Source: Hyphomicrobiales bacterium
GTDB taxonomy: Bacteria; Pseudomonadota; Alphaproteobacteria; Rhizobiales; CAJQND01
DNA: 39,999 bases
Reading direction: 5' to 3'
NCBI GenBank assembly: GCA_028285595.1
Contig: JANQOW010000004.1
Location: 1 to 39,999 of the forward strand
This document shows positions 8,475-16,937 of the stretch, piece after piece. The translations under genes were made by a program, and so were the position numbers. The notes under the pieces are model-generated. The model did not search any database, had not been told where the DNA came from, and worked only from the letters and a program-made list of their open reading frames with translations. Position 1 is the first letter of the stretch, and each line of letters begins with the position of its first letter.

Positions 8475-10439
8475 TTGAGAGGCATTCTCTGGGCTTGTCT
8501 GATGTTGCTTGCTGGCTTTGGCCAAGCGGCAGCGGAGGGTCCGCGCGCGCTGATTGCAACCCACCCCTCTCTGGTGAACGCCGAACTGCCCCCGCTCATT
8601 CCGGCCGAGCTCTTCTACACGAAACATGAAGAAAGCTGGGACCACCGGGTCTCTCCGGATGGCACCAAGCTCTTATGGCTCGCCATGAAGGAGGGGCGAA
8701 CCACCATCCACTTCCGCAGCCTGGACCATGCCGAAGAGGCCCGGACCGTTACATCCCACAAGCCGGTCGGATGGGCGTATTGGACCAATGATAACCGCCA
8801 TATCATGGTGTGGAGCGACGCCACCGGCGACGAGAACACCCAGGTCTATCTTGCCGATACGGAAAATCCCGACGCAGATCTGAGAAGCGTGACGCCCTAC
8901 CCCGGCACCAAGGTGCGCCACCAGCAGAAATTTCCCGATCACCCGAACGAGTATCTGCTGCAGCTCAACCGGCGCGACCGTTCCGTTTTCGATCTTTATA
9001 GGATCAACGCCCTCACCGGCGAAGAACGCTTGGTGGCGCAGAATCCGGGAGATGTCTTCAAGTACTACACCGATCAGAGCGGAGCCGTGGTCGCCGTCAA
9101 ACGCCGTTTGCCCAATCGGCTTTGGTCTCTGGACGTGCCGGACGGCACAGGCGGTTGGCGCGCGATTGCCAGCGGCAGCACCGAAGACAAGCTGTGGATC
9201 GAGGGCCACCCGCTGGCAGGCGCCGGCTGGGCCTGGGCCATCTCCAATCTTGGCCGCGACCGGTTGGCCGTGGTGCGGTTGAACCTCAAAACCGGCGAGG
9301 AAGAGCAGCTTTATGAAGACCCGCAAGCCGACGTCCAAGGACTTTGGGTCGATGAGATCAGCTACGAACCACTGATTGCCTCTTCCATGCCGGGTTATCT
9401 CAAAACCAAGATCTTTGCCCCACACATCAAGGCCGTGTTCGAGCAGATCGGTGCCGATGGCCGGTTTGACTTCAATTTCAGATCCTGGAACACAGACAAA
9501 TCCGTGTTCACCGTGGAGATCACGCGAGACACTCAGGGCACGTCAAACTTCCTGGTGGACGCGCGTACCGGCAAGGTGATGTCCTTGGCGTCGCCGCAAA
9601 TTGCGCGTTATCAGGACAAGCTTTCGACCATGAAACCGGTGCGCTTTTCCGCCCGGGACGGGCTGGAGCTGAACGGATATCTGACATTGCCCACAGGGAT
9701 CCGCGGCAAGCGTCTGCCCACCATTTTGCGCGTCCATGGCGGTCCGTTCGCCCGGGATTACTGGGGCTTTCAGGCCGACGATCAGTTCCTGGCGAACCGC
9801 GGCTACGCCGTGCTGCGGGTCAATTACCGCGGCTCCACCGGCTTTGGCCGAGCCTTCATGAAGGCCGCGCGGAAACAGTTTGCCCGCAAGATGCATGACG
9901 GTCTCATCGGTGCGGGAAACTGGGCGGTGGACCAGGGCATTGCCGATCCTCAGAACGTTGCCATCTACGGCCACAGTTACGGCGGCTACGCCACGCTGGT
10001 GGGCCTGACCTTCACACCGGACATCTTCGCAGCCGGGATCAGCGTGGTGGGCGTTGCGGACCTGGTCTCAGCGTTTGAATCCTTCCCCTCCTACTGGAAA
10101 AACGGCCTCGCCCGCTGGCACGCCTATGTGGGCCACCCGGAAAACCCGGACGACCGCTCAGACATGGCTGCCCGCTCACCCATCAACTACGTGGACCGCA
10201 TCACCAAGCCCATGCTGGTGGTTCATGGGGCCAACGATGTGAGGGTGTCTCGCGACCACTCCGACCGCATTGTTGCAGCGGTCACGAAAAATGGCCGGGA
10301 CGCACAGTACATTGTGTTCGACGATGAGGGCCATGTCATCCGCAAGCCGCGCAACAAGATGGCGTTCGCCCGCGCGCTGGAACGCTTCCTGGCCGAGCAT
10401 CTGGGGGGCCGCGCCGAGCTCTCTCCACCCTCTCCCTAG
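8475..10439 (+). CDS. Secreted S9 family serine peptidase (prolyl oligopeptidase-like)
   Basis: This is an exported serine peptidase (654 aa), probably cleaving short peptides in the periplasm. It begins with a signal peptide (RGILWACLMLLAGFGQAAA). A beta-propeller-like region (about residues 45-370) is followed by an alpha/beta-hydrolase domain. Catalytic residues are visible: Ser501 in GHSYGGY, Asp588 in HGANDVRV and His620 in DDEGHV, with the oxyanion segment RVHGGPFARDYW. This arrangement fits the acylaminoacyl-peptidase/S9C group. The start is TTG at 8475; an ATG at 8502 (MLLAGFGQAAA) would leave a very short signal sequence, so TTG is preferred but not certain. No partner genes lie nearby. 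Confidence 0.88.
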   Translation: MRGILWACLMLLAGFGQAAAEGPRALIATHPSLVNAELPPLIPAELFYTKHEESWDHRVSPDGTKLLWLAMKEGRTTIHFRSLDHAEEARTVTSHKPVGWAYWTNDNRHIMVWSDATGDENTQVYLADTENPDADLRSVTPYPGTKVRHQQKFPDHPNEYLLQLNRRDRSVFDLYRINALTGEERLVAQNPGDVFKYYTDQSGAVVAVKRRLPNRLWSLDVPDGTGGWRAIASGSTEDKLWIEGHPLAGAGWAWAISNLGRDRLAVVRLNLKTGEEEQLYEDPQADVQGLWVDEISYEPLIASSMPGYLKTKIFAPHIKAVFEQIGADGRFDFNFRSWNTDKSVFTVEITRDTQGTSNFLVDARTGKVMSLASPQIARYQDKLSTMKPVRFSARDGLELNGYLTLPTGIRGKRLPTILRVHGGPFARDYWGFQADDQFLANRGYAVLRVNYRGSTGFGRAFMKAARKQFARKMHDGLIGAGNWAVDQGIADPQNVAIYGHSYGGYATLVGLTFTPDIFAAGISVVGVADLVSAFESFPSYWKNGLARWHAYVGHPENPDDRSDMAARSPINYVDRITKPMLVVHGANDVRVSRDHSDRIVAAVTKNGRDAQYIVFDDEGHVIRKPRNKMAFARALERFLAEHLGGRAELSPPSP

Positions 10440-10460
10440 AGCGAGATGTGGGAAAGTCCA

Positions 10461-10474
10461 TTGACCTCGATCAA
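10461..10474 (+). promoter_or_regulatory. FNR/FixK-type box upstream of the first usp gene
   Basis: TTGAC-CTCG-ATCAA matches the FNR/FixK consensus TTGAT-N4-ATCAA with one mismatch. Its centre is 65 bases before the start at 10533. If it acts as a class II site (centre at -41.5), transcription would begin near 10509, leaving a leader of about 24 bases that contains the GGAGAGAG ribosome binding site. Activation under low oxygen is the known role of such boxes; for this gene it is inferred. Confidence 0.6.
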
Positions 10475-10532
10475 TAGCCTGGGCCACGCTGTGAGGCAGG
10501 GTGATCACACGTAACATCTGGAGAGAGATACA

Positions 10533-11372
10533 ATGGCCATCAAAGACCTGCTTGTCGCCTATGACGGCAATGAAAACGCCAAAAGGGCCGTGCGGTTTGC
10601 AGTTCAAATGGCGCAGAAATACGACGCGAAGATCACCGGCTTGCATGTCTACAAGCCCAAGGAATACGAGAGCCAATACCGCCGCTGGATTCCTGAAAGC
10701 GTCATGAAGAACATCCACGACGCCGAATTGGCCGCGGAAAAGTCCATCGGCGAAGATTTCCAATCAGAAGTGAAAGCCGCCGGTGCCAAGGCCGAAGCCA
10801 ACTGGATCACCTGCGAAGGCCGACCGGATGTGTTGATGCCGCGCTACGCCCGCTATTTCGACCTGTTGATTGCCGGTCAATTCCGCAGCGTGGACCAAAC
10901 CGGCGGAGGCTCTCTGAACGCTGAAGAACTGCTGCTGCGGTCAGGCAAGCCGATCATTGCGGTTCCGGCCACCTATGAGCCGCAACCGTTCAAGGAAGAG
11001 GCGGTTGTGGCCTGGGACGGCAGCCGCGCCGCGGCCCGGGCGCTCACCGATGCCATGCAGATACTGGAAACGAAGAAGCGACTGGATGTCATCCGTCTGA
11101 TTGACGATGAAGACGACGCGGAAAAGCGGGTTTTGCCCGAGCACGATCTCATCGCTCATCTGAAAGCCCACGGCATCAACGCCAATCTGGTTCAGCTCAA
11201 GGCCAGCAAGCGCGAGGCAGGACGGACGATCCTGGCACATTGCGCGGAAACCAAGCCGGATCTTCTGGTCATGGGGGCCTATGGGCGCGGCAAATTCGGC
11301 ACCTTCCTTTTTGGCAGCACCGCGCAACATGTGCTCAGGAACATGACTGTCCCCGTTCTCATGTCCCATTAG
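10533..11372 (+). CDS. Tandem-domain universal stress protein (UspA family)
   Basis: Cytoplasmic stress protein of 279 aa made of two fused Usp domains. The N-terminal domain starts MAIKDLLVAYDGNENAKRAV; the second starts near residue 155 (EAVVAWDGSRAAARALTDA). The C-terminal domain keeps the ATP-binding signature G-2x-G-9x-G-S (GAYGRGKFGTFLFGS), so this copy probably binds ATP; the first domain lacks a good copy. A strong ribosome binding site (GGAGAGAG) precedes the ATG. A second usp gene of the same length follows, and both have FNR/FixK-like boxes, which points to induction at low oxygen. The precise function of such proteins is generally unclear. Confidence 0.92.
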   Translation: MAIKDLLVAYDGNENAKRAVRFAVQMAQKYDAKITGLHVYKPKEYESQYRRWIPESVMKNIHDAELAAEKSIGEDFQSEVKAAGAKAEANWITCEGRPDVLMPRYARYFDLLIAGQFRSVDQTGGGSLNAEELLLRSGKPIIAVPATYEPQPFKEEAVVAWDGSRAAARALTDAMQILETKKRLDVIRLIDDEDDAEKRVLPEHDLIAHLKAHGINANLVQLKASKREAGRTILAHCAETKPDLLVMGAYGRGKFGTFLFGSTAQHVLRNMTVPVLMSH

Positions 11373-11388
11373 CGATTAAAGGCGCCAA

Positions 11389-11402
11389 CTGATCCAGATC
11401 AA
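11389..11402 (+). promoter_or_regulatory. FNR/FixK-type box upstream of the second usp gene
   Basis: CTGAT-CCAG-ATCAA matches TTGAT-N4-ATCAA with one mismatch. The centre lies 64-65 bases before the ATG at 11460, the same distance as in the upstream usp gene. Class II spacing would put the start of transcription near 11437, with a weak -10 (CACACT) at 11425-11430. The matched geometry of the two sites strengthens both assignments. Confidence 0.6.
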
Positions 11403-11459
11403 GCCGCCCCGGTGCAATCTCGTGCACACTCTCTCAAACACTTGTTCAGGAGAAAGCGC

Positions 11460-12299
11460 ATGCCCGTCCGCACCATTCTTGCCACTCTCAACACAGTTGA
11501 TCGCGCCGAACAACTGATCCGCATCGGCTGTGAGTTGGCTGCCAAACACGATGCCCACCTGATTGGCCTCTATGTCATTCCCGGTGCCCGCTATTACGCC
11601 ACGCCGGCCACCACGCATGCCGCTGTCGATATCAACGCTGAACAGCGGAACTACTACGAGAGCAACGCCGAATCGGTGCGTGAGATGTTCGAGGAACAGG
11701 TGCGCAAGGATGGCGTGCGCGGGGAATGGCGTCATCTACAGTCTCAGAACCCGTCGGTCTCCGGGCTCACCACCGCGCATGGGATGCAGGCCGATTTGAT
11801 TATTGCCGGCCAGACACCCACGGAGGGTTTTGACAGCTTTGAGCCGGAGTTTGTTGAGAACGTGCTCATGGATGCAGGCCGACCGCTTCTGGTGGTGCCC
11901 CATGAGGGCGACTTCTCCAATATCGGCACGCACGCCCTTGTGGCCTGGAATGCCAGTGCGGAGGCCGCGCGCGCGGTGGCTGATGCTGTACCTCTGCTGA
12001 AAAAGGCGGAGAAGGCAACGGTCGTATGGGTCAATGCCGATGAGTATGAAGGCGGCAACCTGCCCGGCAGCGAGTTGGCCCACATGCTGTCACGCCACAA
12101 TGTGAATGTGACCACCGAAGCCCTATCTACCGGAAAGTGGGATATCGGAGATGCCTTGCTCACCAAGGCAAACGATGTTGGCGCAGACCTTGTGGTGTCA
12201 GGGGCTTATGGCCATTCCAGGCTGCGCGAATATCTGTTCGGTGGGGTCACCCGCTACTTGCTGGACAAAATGACCATGCCCGTTCTAATGGCGCACTAG
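11460..12299 (+). CDS. Tandem-domain universal stress protein (UspA family), second copy
   Basis: A second two-domain Usp protein, also 279 aa. The ATG at 11460 is chosen because AGGAG lies at 11448-11452 and MPVRTILATLNTVDRAEQ is a typical Usp start; the open frame extends upstream to 11412 without support. The C-terminal domain has GAYGHSRLREYLFGG, the G-2x-G-9x-G pattern with glycine where serine or threonine is usual. It is a paralogue of the preceding gene, but its own FNR-like box means it can be transcribed separately. It converges with the pentapeptide gene, with six bases between the two stops. Confidence 0.91.
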   Translation: MPVRTILATLNTVDRAEQLIRIGCELAAKHDAHLIGLYVIPGARYYATPATTHAAVDINAEQRNYYESNAESVREMFEEQVRKDGVRGEWRHLQSQNPSVSGLTTAHGMQADLIIAGQTPTEGFDSFEPEFVENVLMDAGRPLLVVPHEGDFSNIGTHALVAWNASAEAARAVADAVPLLKKAEKATVVWVNADEYEGGNLPGSELAHMLSRHNVNVTTEALSTGKWDIGDALLTKANDVGADLVVSGAYGHSRLREYLFGGVTRYLLDKMTMPVLMAH

Positions 12300-12305
12300 A
12301 GCAGT

Positions 12306-12992
12306 TCACTCACACGGCCAACTTTCCGGGGCGCTGAGACCGGCAGGAAGCGTCGTCTCAGCATCCCCGCAGGCAATCGAGAGCTGATCAGCCGTCAGTC
12401 CCTTGGTCGCGCTAAGGTCGGCTCCCTCAAAGCGTGTGAGCAGAACGTAGGCCCCGGTGAGGTTGACGCCGCTCAAGGCCGCGCCGCGGAAATCGGCACG
12501 GGAGATGTTCGCATAGGTCAGGTTGACATCTGAAAGGTCGGCGCCCGCAAACACGGCCCGCGAGACGTCGGCTTTGCTCATATCGGCCTTGGCAAGGCTG
12601 GCGCCGGAGAACCGGGCGCGGCTAAACTCCGCCTTTGCCAGGTTGGCTTCCATAAGGTCCGCCTTTTCCAGATTGGCTCTTGGCCCTTGTGCCTTACTCA
12701 AGTTAGCGCCTTTCAAGCTGCTGCCCGCCAGTGTGGTTTTCACCAGCATCGCGCGCTCCAGCGCCGCGCCGTTCAATGTGCTGTCGCGAAGGGTGGAAGA
12801 GGACAGATCAGAGCCCACAAGTTTGGCCCCGGTGAGGTCGCGGCCTTTCAGGATCTTGTTTTGCTTCTTGCAGCCCGACCAATCGACACCAACCTTGGCC
12901 TTGTCCCCACAGGCGGCCAGGGCGGGCGTGGCGGGCACAATCCATAAGACCCCCGCCAACAAAATCGCTCCAATGGTGCAACTGACATGCAT
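12306..12992 (-). CDS. Exported pentapeptide-repeat protein
   Basis: This 228-aa protein is built of A(D/N)LxX pentapeptide repeats, which fold as a right-handed quadrilateral beta-helix. From about residue 50 there are some 28 consecutive repeats (for example GANLSKAQGPRANLEKADL). The start at 12992 follows GGGAGAAG and begins a signal peptide (HVSCTIGAILLAGVLWIVPA) ending near ALA-AC, so the protein is exported; the open frame runs upstream to 13049 without support. Cysteines at the mature N-terminus and at the end (WPCE) could form a disulfide, which is inferred. The family has no single function, and the DNA-gyrase-protecting members are cytoplasmic, unlike this one. Confidence 0.85.
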   Translation of the reverse strand: MHVSCTIGAILLAGVLWIVPATPALAACGDKAKVGVDWSGCKKQNKILKGRDLTGAKLVGSDLSSSTLRDSTLNGAALERAMLVKTTLAGSSLKGANLSKAQGPRANLEKADLMEANLAKAEFSRARFSGASLAKADMSKADVSRAVFAGADLSDVNLTYANISRADFRGAALSGVNLTGAYVLLTRFEGADLSATKGLTADQLSIACGDAETTLPAGLSAPESWPCE

Positions 12993-13023
12993 CGCGTGCT
13001 TCTCCCAAACCCTGACAGTGATT

Positions 13024-13046
13024 CTGGGATAACGTAGGTATCCCAG
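13024..13046. promoter_or_regulatory. 8-bp inverted repeat CTGGGATA-N7-TATCCCAG
   Basis: This perfect inverted repeat lies 32 bases upstream of the pentapeptide-repeat gene on its 5' side, in the divergent gap before the oxidoreductase operon. It may be an operator or a leader hairpin of the pentapeptide gene. Only the symmetry and position are seen. Confidence 0.4.
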
Positions 13047-13146
13047 CACAGGCGTGCAAGTGACCTAAAGCATATGTCATGCCTTGGCTCAGCCTTTCGC
13101 AGCCGAAGCATCTTTGCCTCTGATTTTCCCGCTGATCCTCAAGGCC

Positions 13147-13197
13147 GTTAACCTCACGGTTTAGTTAACTTGACGGTAGGCGATATTGGGATACAAA
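13147..13197 (+). promoter_or_regulatory. Candidate promoter of the oxoacid oxidoreductase operon with paired GTTAAC sites
   Basis: A -35-like TTGACG at 13170-13175 and a -10-like TACAAA at 13192-13197 are separated by 16 bases, predicting a start near 13204. Two identical GTTAAC palindromes at 13147-13152 and 13164-13169 stand immediately upstream, 17 bases apart; together they also form TTAAC-N11-GTTAA. They may bind a regulator. All of this is by eye. Confidence 0.4.
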
Positions 13198-13246
13198 GGT
13201 CTATAGCTACACCGGGATAGGGTTGGGACGTGCGTAAGCGCGCAGG

Positions 13247-15118
13247 TTGAAGCTAGCAAAGAGTATGGATAGCAGCGTCACAGAGATGCAGCGCGCAACG
13301 TCCCCGACAGACGTGGACGATCCTGAGTATTTTCACAAAGTGGTGGACTGCCAGTGGGCCTGCCCGGCCCATACACCTGTTCCTGAGTATATCCGGCTGA
13401 TTGCCCAGCGCCGTTTCACCGACGCCTACATGCTGAACTGGGAAAGCAATGTGTTTCCGGGGATCTTGGGCCGCGTCTGCGATCGGCCGTGCGAGCCGGC
13501 CTGCCGGCGCGGGCGGATTGAAGAGAAGCCGGTGGCGATCTGCCGCCTGAAACGGGTGGCGGCCGATTATCGGGACGATATCTCCGACCGTCTGCCGGAG
13601 ATCCCAAAGGAAGGCAACGGCAAGCGTGTTGCGCTGCTGGGCGCCGGCCCCGCCTCTCTGACGGTGGCACGAGATCTCTTGCCCCTGGGATATGCATGCA
13701 CGCTGTTCGATAAGGACCCGAAGGCGGGCGGCCTGATGCGCACCAACATTCCGTCGTTCAGATTGCCGGAAAACGTTCTGGATGAAGAGGTTTACCGGAT
13801 CGTGGATTTTGGCGTTGAGCCCCGGTTCGGCGAGGAAGTCACCAGTCTTAAAGCCATTTTGGACGACGACTATGACGCCGTGTTCGTGGGCACCGGCGCC
13901 CCCAAGGGCAAGGATCTCAATATTGAAGGCCGCCGGGAATGTTCAGACAACATCCAAATCGGCATTTCCTTCCTCACCTCGGTGGCGTTCGGTCATGTGG
14001 ACACGATCGGCGAACGGGTGGTGGTCATCGGCGGCGGCAACACGGCGATGGATTGCTGCCGCACGGCCCTGCGCATCGGCGGCAAGGATGTGCGCGTTAC
14101 CGTGCGCTCTCCGCGCAAGGACATGAAGGCCTCAGACTGGGAGATTGAGGAGGCCGAGCAAGAAGGCATCCCGATCTACGACAATCACAGCCCCAAGGCG
14201 TTCGTGCGCGAAAACGGCAAGTTCAAGGGTGTGTTGTTTGAGGTGATGCGCGCGGAGTATGACGAAGACGGCAAGCGCACCTTGGTGTCCACCGGCGAAG
14301 AGGTTCTTTTCGAGTGTGACGACGTGCTCATGGCCATTGGCCAGGACAACGCGTTTGACTGGATCGAGCGCGATCTGGGCGTTGAGTTCGAGAGCTGGGG
14401 CATGCCGCTGGTCGACAAGACCACCATGATGTCGACATTGCCCGGCGTTTTCTTTGGCGGTGATTCGGCCTGGGGCCCGGAAAACATCATTGTGGCGGTC
14501 GCCCATGGCCATCAGGCTGCCATCTCCATCGACCTGCACTGCCGCGGTGAAGACCTGGTTCAGAGCCGCCCGGCGCCTGGTCATTCCCTCATCAGCCAGA
14601 AGATGGGTATCCACGAATGGGCGTACGAGAACGACTATGCCAGCACAGGCCGCGTTGATGTGCCTCACGAAGACCTGGCCAAGTCGCTGAAAGACCTGAA
14701 AGTCGAGGTGGAGCTGGGCTACGACGACCAACTGGCCTTCGATGAGGCTGAGCGCTGCTTGAACTGCGACGTACAGACCGTGTTCACCGGGCCTTTGTGC
14801 ATCGAATGCGATGCCTGTATGGACATTTGCCCCATCGATTGCATCAACTTCATTGAGAATGCAGCCGAGCCTGAACTCAGGCAAAACTTGCGGGTACCTG
14901 CGCTCAACACCGACCAAGCGCTTTATGTGTCGCCACCCCTCAAAACGGGCCGCATCATGGCCAAAGACGAGGACATGTGTGTGCACTGCGGTTTATGCGC
15001 GGAACGATGTCCGACCGGGGCGTGGGATATGCAGAAATTCACCTACGTCAAAACCCAAGCGGCAAAGCCATGCCAGGTCAACCTGGACGCCTATGTGCAA
15101 TGGTCGAAGGCCGGGTGA
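13247..15118 (+). CDS. GltD-like NAD(P)/FAD oxidoreductase with C-terminal two-[4Fe-4S] ferredoxin domain
   Basis: This is an electron-transfer subunit (up to 623 aa). The N-terminal iron-sulfur domain resembles GltD and dihydropyrimidine dehydrogenase, with cysteines at 35, 39, 78, 82 and 86 (DCQWACPAH, RVCDRPCEPACRRG). It is followed by an FAD motif (LLGAGPASLTVA, about 130-141) and an NAD(P) motif (VVVIGGGNTAMDCC, about 258-271). The C-terminus carries two ferredoxin clusters: CIECDACMDICPIDC near 517 and CVHCGLCAERCP near 577. The next two genes encode the catalytic subunits, so this one probably passes electrons between the thiamine enzyme and NAD(P). A three-subunit 2-oxoglutarate:NADP oxidoreductase of this design is, as I recall, known from Azoarcus. 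Start is TTG 13247 or ATG 13265; neither has a strong ribosome site. Confidence 0.82.
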   Translation: MKLAKSMDSSVTEMQRATSPTDVDDPEYFHKVVDCQWACPAHTPVPEYIRLIAQRRFTDAYMLNWESNVFPGILGRVCDRPCEPACRRGRIEEKPVAICRLKRVAADYRDDISDRLPEIPKEGNGKRVALLGAGPASLTVARDLLPLGYACTLFDKDPKAGGLMRTNIPSFRLPENVLDEEVYRIVDFGVEPRFGEEVTSLKAILDDDYDAVFVGTGAPKGKDLNIEGRRECSDNIQIGISFLTSVAFGHVDTIGERVVVIGGGNTAMDCCRTALRIGGKDVRVTVRSPRKDMKASDWEIEEAEQEGIPIYDNHSPKAFVRENGKFKGVLFEVMRAEYDEDGKRTLVSTGEEVLFECDDVLMAIGQDNAFDWIERDLGVEFESWGMPLVDKTTMMSTLPGVFFGGDSAWGPENIIVAVAHGHQAAISIDLHCRGEDLVQSRPAPGHSLISQKMGIHEWAYENDYASTGRVDVPHEDLAKSLKDLKVEVELGYDDQLAFDEAERCLNCDVQTVFTGPLCIECDACMDICPIDCINFIENAAEPELRQNLRVPALNTDQALYVSPPLKTGRIMAKDEDMCVHCGLCAERCPTGAWDMQKFTYVKTQAAKPCQVNLDAYVQWSKAG

Positions 15119-15123
15119 GCGGA

Positions 15124-16929
15124 ATGAGCGGTATCAACGACTTTGTCGTAAAGTTTGCAACCGTCAACGGATCGGGCTCCGCGTCGGCCAATCTGATGTT
15201 TGCGAAGACCCTGTTTCGCATGGGCATTCCGGTCAGCCCCAAAAACATCTTTCCCTCCAACATCCAAGGCCTGCCCACCTGGTACGAAGTCAGGGTCTCC
15301 GGCAAAGGCTATTTGGCACGCCGCGAGGGCGTTGACCTTATGGTGGCGATGAACGCCCAGACCTATGAGGAAGACCTGAAACAGGTGCTGCCGGGCGGAT
15401 ATCTGTTCTACGATTCCACCCTGCCGCGGCCGTTCAAGCGGGACGATGTGACCGTCATCGACATGCCCATCGCGAAGATGTGTGCAGAACACTGGGCAGA
15501 TACGCGTCAAAGGCAGCTTTTCAAGAACATGGTCTATGTAGGGGCCGTGGCCGCGCTCGTGGACATTGACGTTGAGGTCCTTGAGAGCGTGGTGGCCAGC
15601 CAGTTCAAAGGCAAAGACAAGCTGATCGCACCAAACCTCAAAGCCCTCCACATGGGCCGCGATTACATTCGCGACAACTATGCCTGCCCGCTTCCGTTCA
15701 AGGTTGAGGCGGCAGACGCCACGGCCGGCAAGATCCTGGTGTCGGGCAACGAAGCCGCCGGCCTGGGCGCCGTCTATGGCGGCGCCACTGTGTGTGCCTG
15801 GTACCCGATCACACCCTCCACCTCCTTGGCAGAGAGCTACGAGCGCCATGCGAAAGCGCTCAGGATCCAGGATGACGGCAAGAAAATGTACGGCATCGTC
15901 CAGGCCGAAGATGAGCTTGCGGCCATCGGGATCGCCATTGGCGCAGGTTGGAATGGCGCACGCTCTTTCACCGCAACGTCCGGTCCCGGCGTCTCGCTGA
16001 TGAACGAGTTTCTCGGTCTGGCCTATTTCGCCGAGGTGCCGCTGGTCCTCTTCAACGTTCAGCGCGGCGGGCCCTCCACCGGCATGCCCACGCGAACCCA
16101 ACAGTCTGACATCCTTTCCTGTGCATACGCCTCACACGGCGACACGCGGCACGTGCTGTTGTTCCCCACCGACCCGACCGAGTGTTTCAGCTTTGCGGCG
16201 GAGGCATTCGACCTGGCCGAGCGCCTGCAGACACCGGTGATCGTCATGAGCGATCTGGACATCGGCATGAACGACTGGGTGTGTGACGCGCTGTCCTGGG
16301 ACGATGCCCACGTGCATGACCGCGGTAAGGTCTTAAGCGCCGAAGAGCTGGACGCCATGCCTGACTGGGGCCGCTACAAGGATGTTGACGGCGACGGCAT
16401 CACCTATCGCACACTCCCCGGCACCCACCCCACCAAAGGCGCCTTCTTCACCCGTGGCACCTCCCATGACGAATATGCGCGCTATACCGAAGACGGGACC
16501 GTGAACGCGGACGTAATGGACCGCCTGTTGCGCAAGTTTGAGACCGCAGCAGACCTTCTGCCCAAACCGGAGGCCGATATCCGCGATCCGAACAGCCGTG
16601 TGGGCATCATCTATTTCGGCGCTAACCGGCCCGCGGTGCTGGAGGCCATGGATCAGTTGAACGAGGTGGGCGTTACCGCGAATGCCCTGCGCTTGACCGC
16701 ATTCCCGTTCTGCGAGGACGTGCGTGCCTTTGCGGACAACCACGACCGCATCTATGTCGTGGAGCAAAACCAAGGTGGCCAGATGCGTCAGCTTCTGATG
16801 GTGGAAGCGGGCATCCAACGCGCCAAGCTGATCTCCGTTTTGAACTATGACGGTATGCCGATGACGGCCGAGTTTGTACGCTCGCACATCAAGGCAGCCG
16901 AGAGCGATGTCCAACTTGCTGCCGAGTAG
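15124..16929 (+). CDS. korA: 2-oxoacid:acceptor oxidoreductase, fused gamma-alpha subunit (probably 2-oxoglutarate)
   Basis: This is the catalytic alpha subunit with the gamma domain fused in front (601 aa). The gamma domain (about residues 1-190) starts NDFVVKFATVNGSGSASANL; the alpha domain begins near residue 200 (KILVSGNEAAGLGAVYGGA) and contains the pyrimidine-binding segment YPITPSTSLAE and GPGVSLMNEF. Length and fusion order match KorA-type 2-oxoglutarate oxidoreductases. The frame is open from 14977, but the ATG at 15124 lies six bases after the preceding stop with GAGCGGA before it. It acts with the beta subunit encoded downstream; the reaction is oxidative decarboxylation of a 2-oxoacid to acyl-CoA or its reverse. 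2-oxoglutarate is the most likely substrate but is not proven. Confidence 0.85.
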   Translation: MSGINDFVVKFATVNGSGSASANLMFAKTLFRMGIPVSPKNIFPSNIQGLPTWYEVRVSGKGYLARREGVDLMVAMNAQTYEEDLKQVLPGGYLFYDSTLPRPFKRDDVTVIDMPIAKMCAEHWADTRQRQLFKNMVYVGAVAALVDIDVEVLESVVASQFKGKDKLIAPNLKALHMGRDYIRDNYACPLPFKVEAADATAGKILVSGNEAAGLGAVYGGATVCAWYPITPSTSLAESYERHAKALRIQDDGKKMYGIVQAEDELAAIGIAIGAGWNGARSFTATSGPGVSLMNEFLGLAYFAEVPLVLFNVQRGGPSTGMPTRTQQSDILSCAYASHGDTRHVLLFPTDPTECFSFAAEAFDLAERLQTPVIVMSDLDIGMNDWVCDALSWDDAHVHDRGKVLSAEELDAMPDWGRYKDVDGDGITYRTLPGTHPTKGAFFTRGTSHDEYARYTEDGTVNADVMDRLLRKFETAADLLPKPEADIRDPNSRVGIIYFGANRPAVLEAMDQLNEVGVTANALRLTAFPFCEDVRAFADNHDRIYVVEQNQGGQMRQLLMVEAGIQRAKLISVLNYDGMPMTAEFVRSHIKAAESDVQLAAE

Positions 16930-16937
16930 AGATAGAC

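Noticed and set aside
12333-12362. GCTGAGAC/GTCTCAGC stem as terminator of the second usp gene
   Set aside because: It lies inside the 3' coding part of the convergent pentapeptide gene and has no T-run on either side.
13075-13152. A 25-codon plus-strand frame upstream of the oxidoreductase operon
   Set aside because: No ribosome binding site, no hydrophobic segment or motif, and it overlaps the likely regulatory region.
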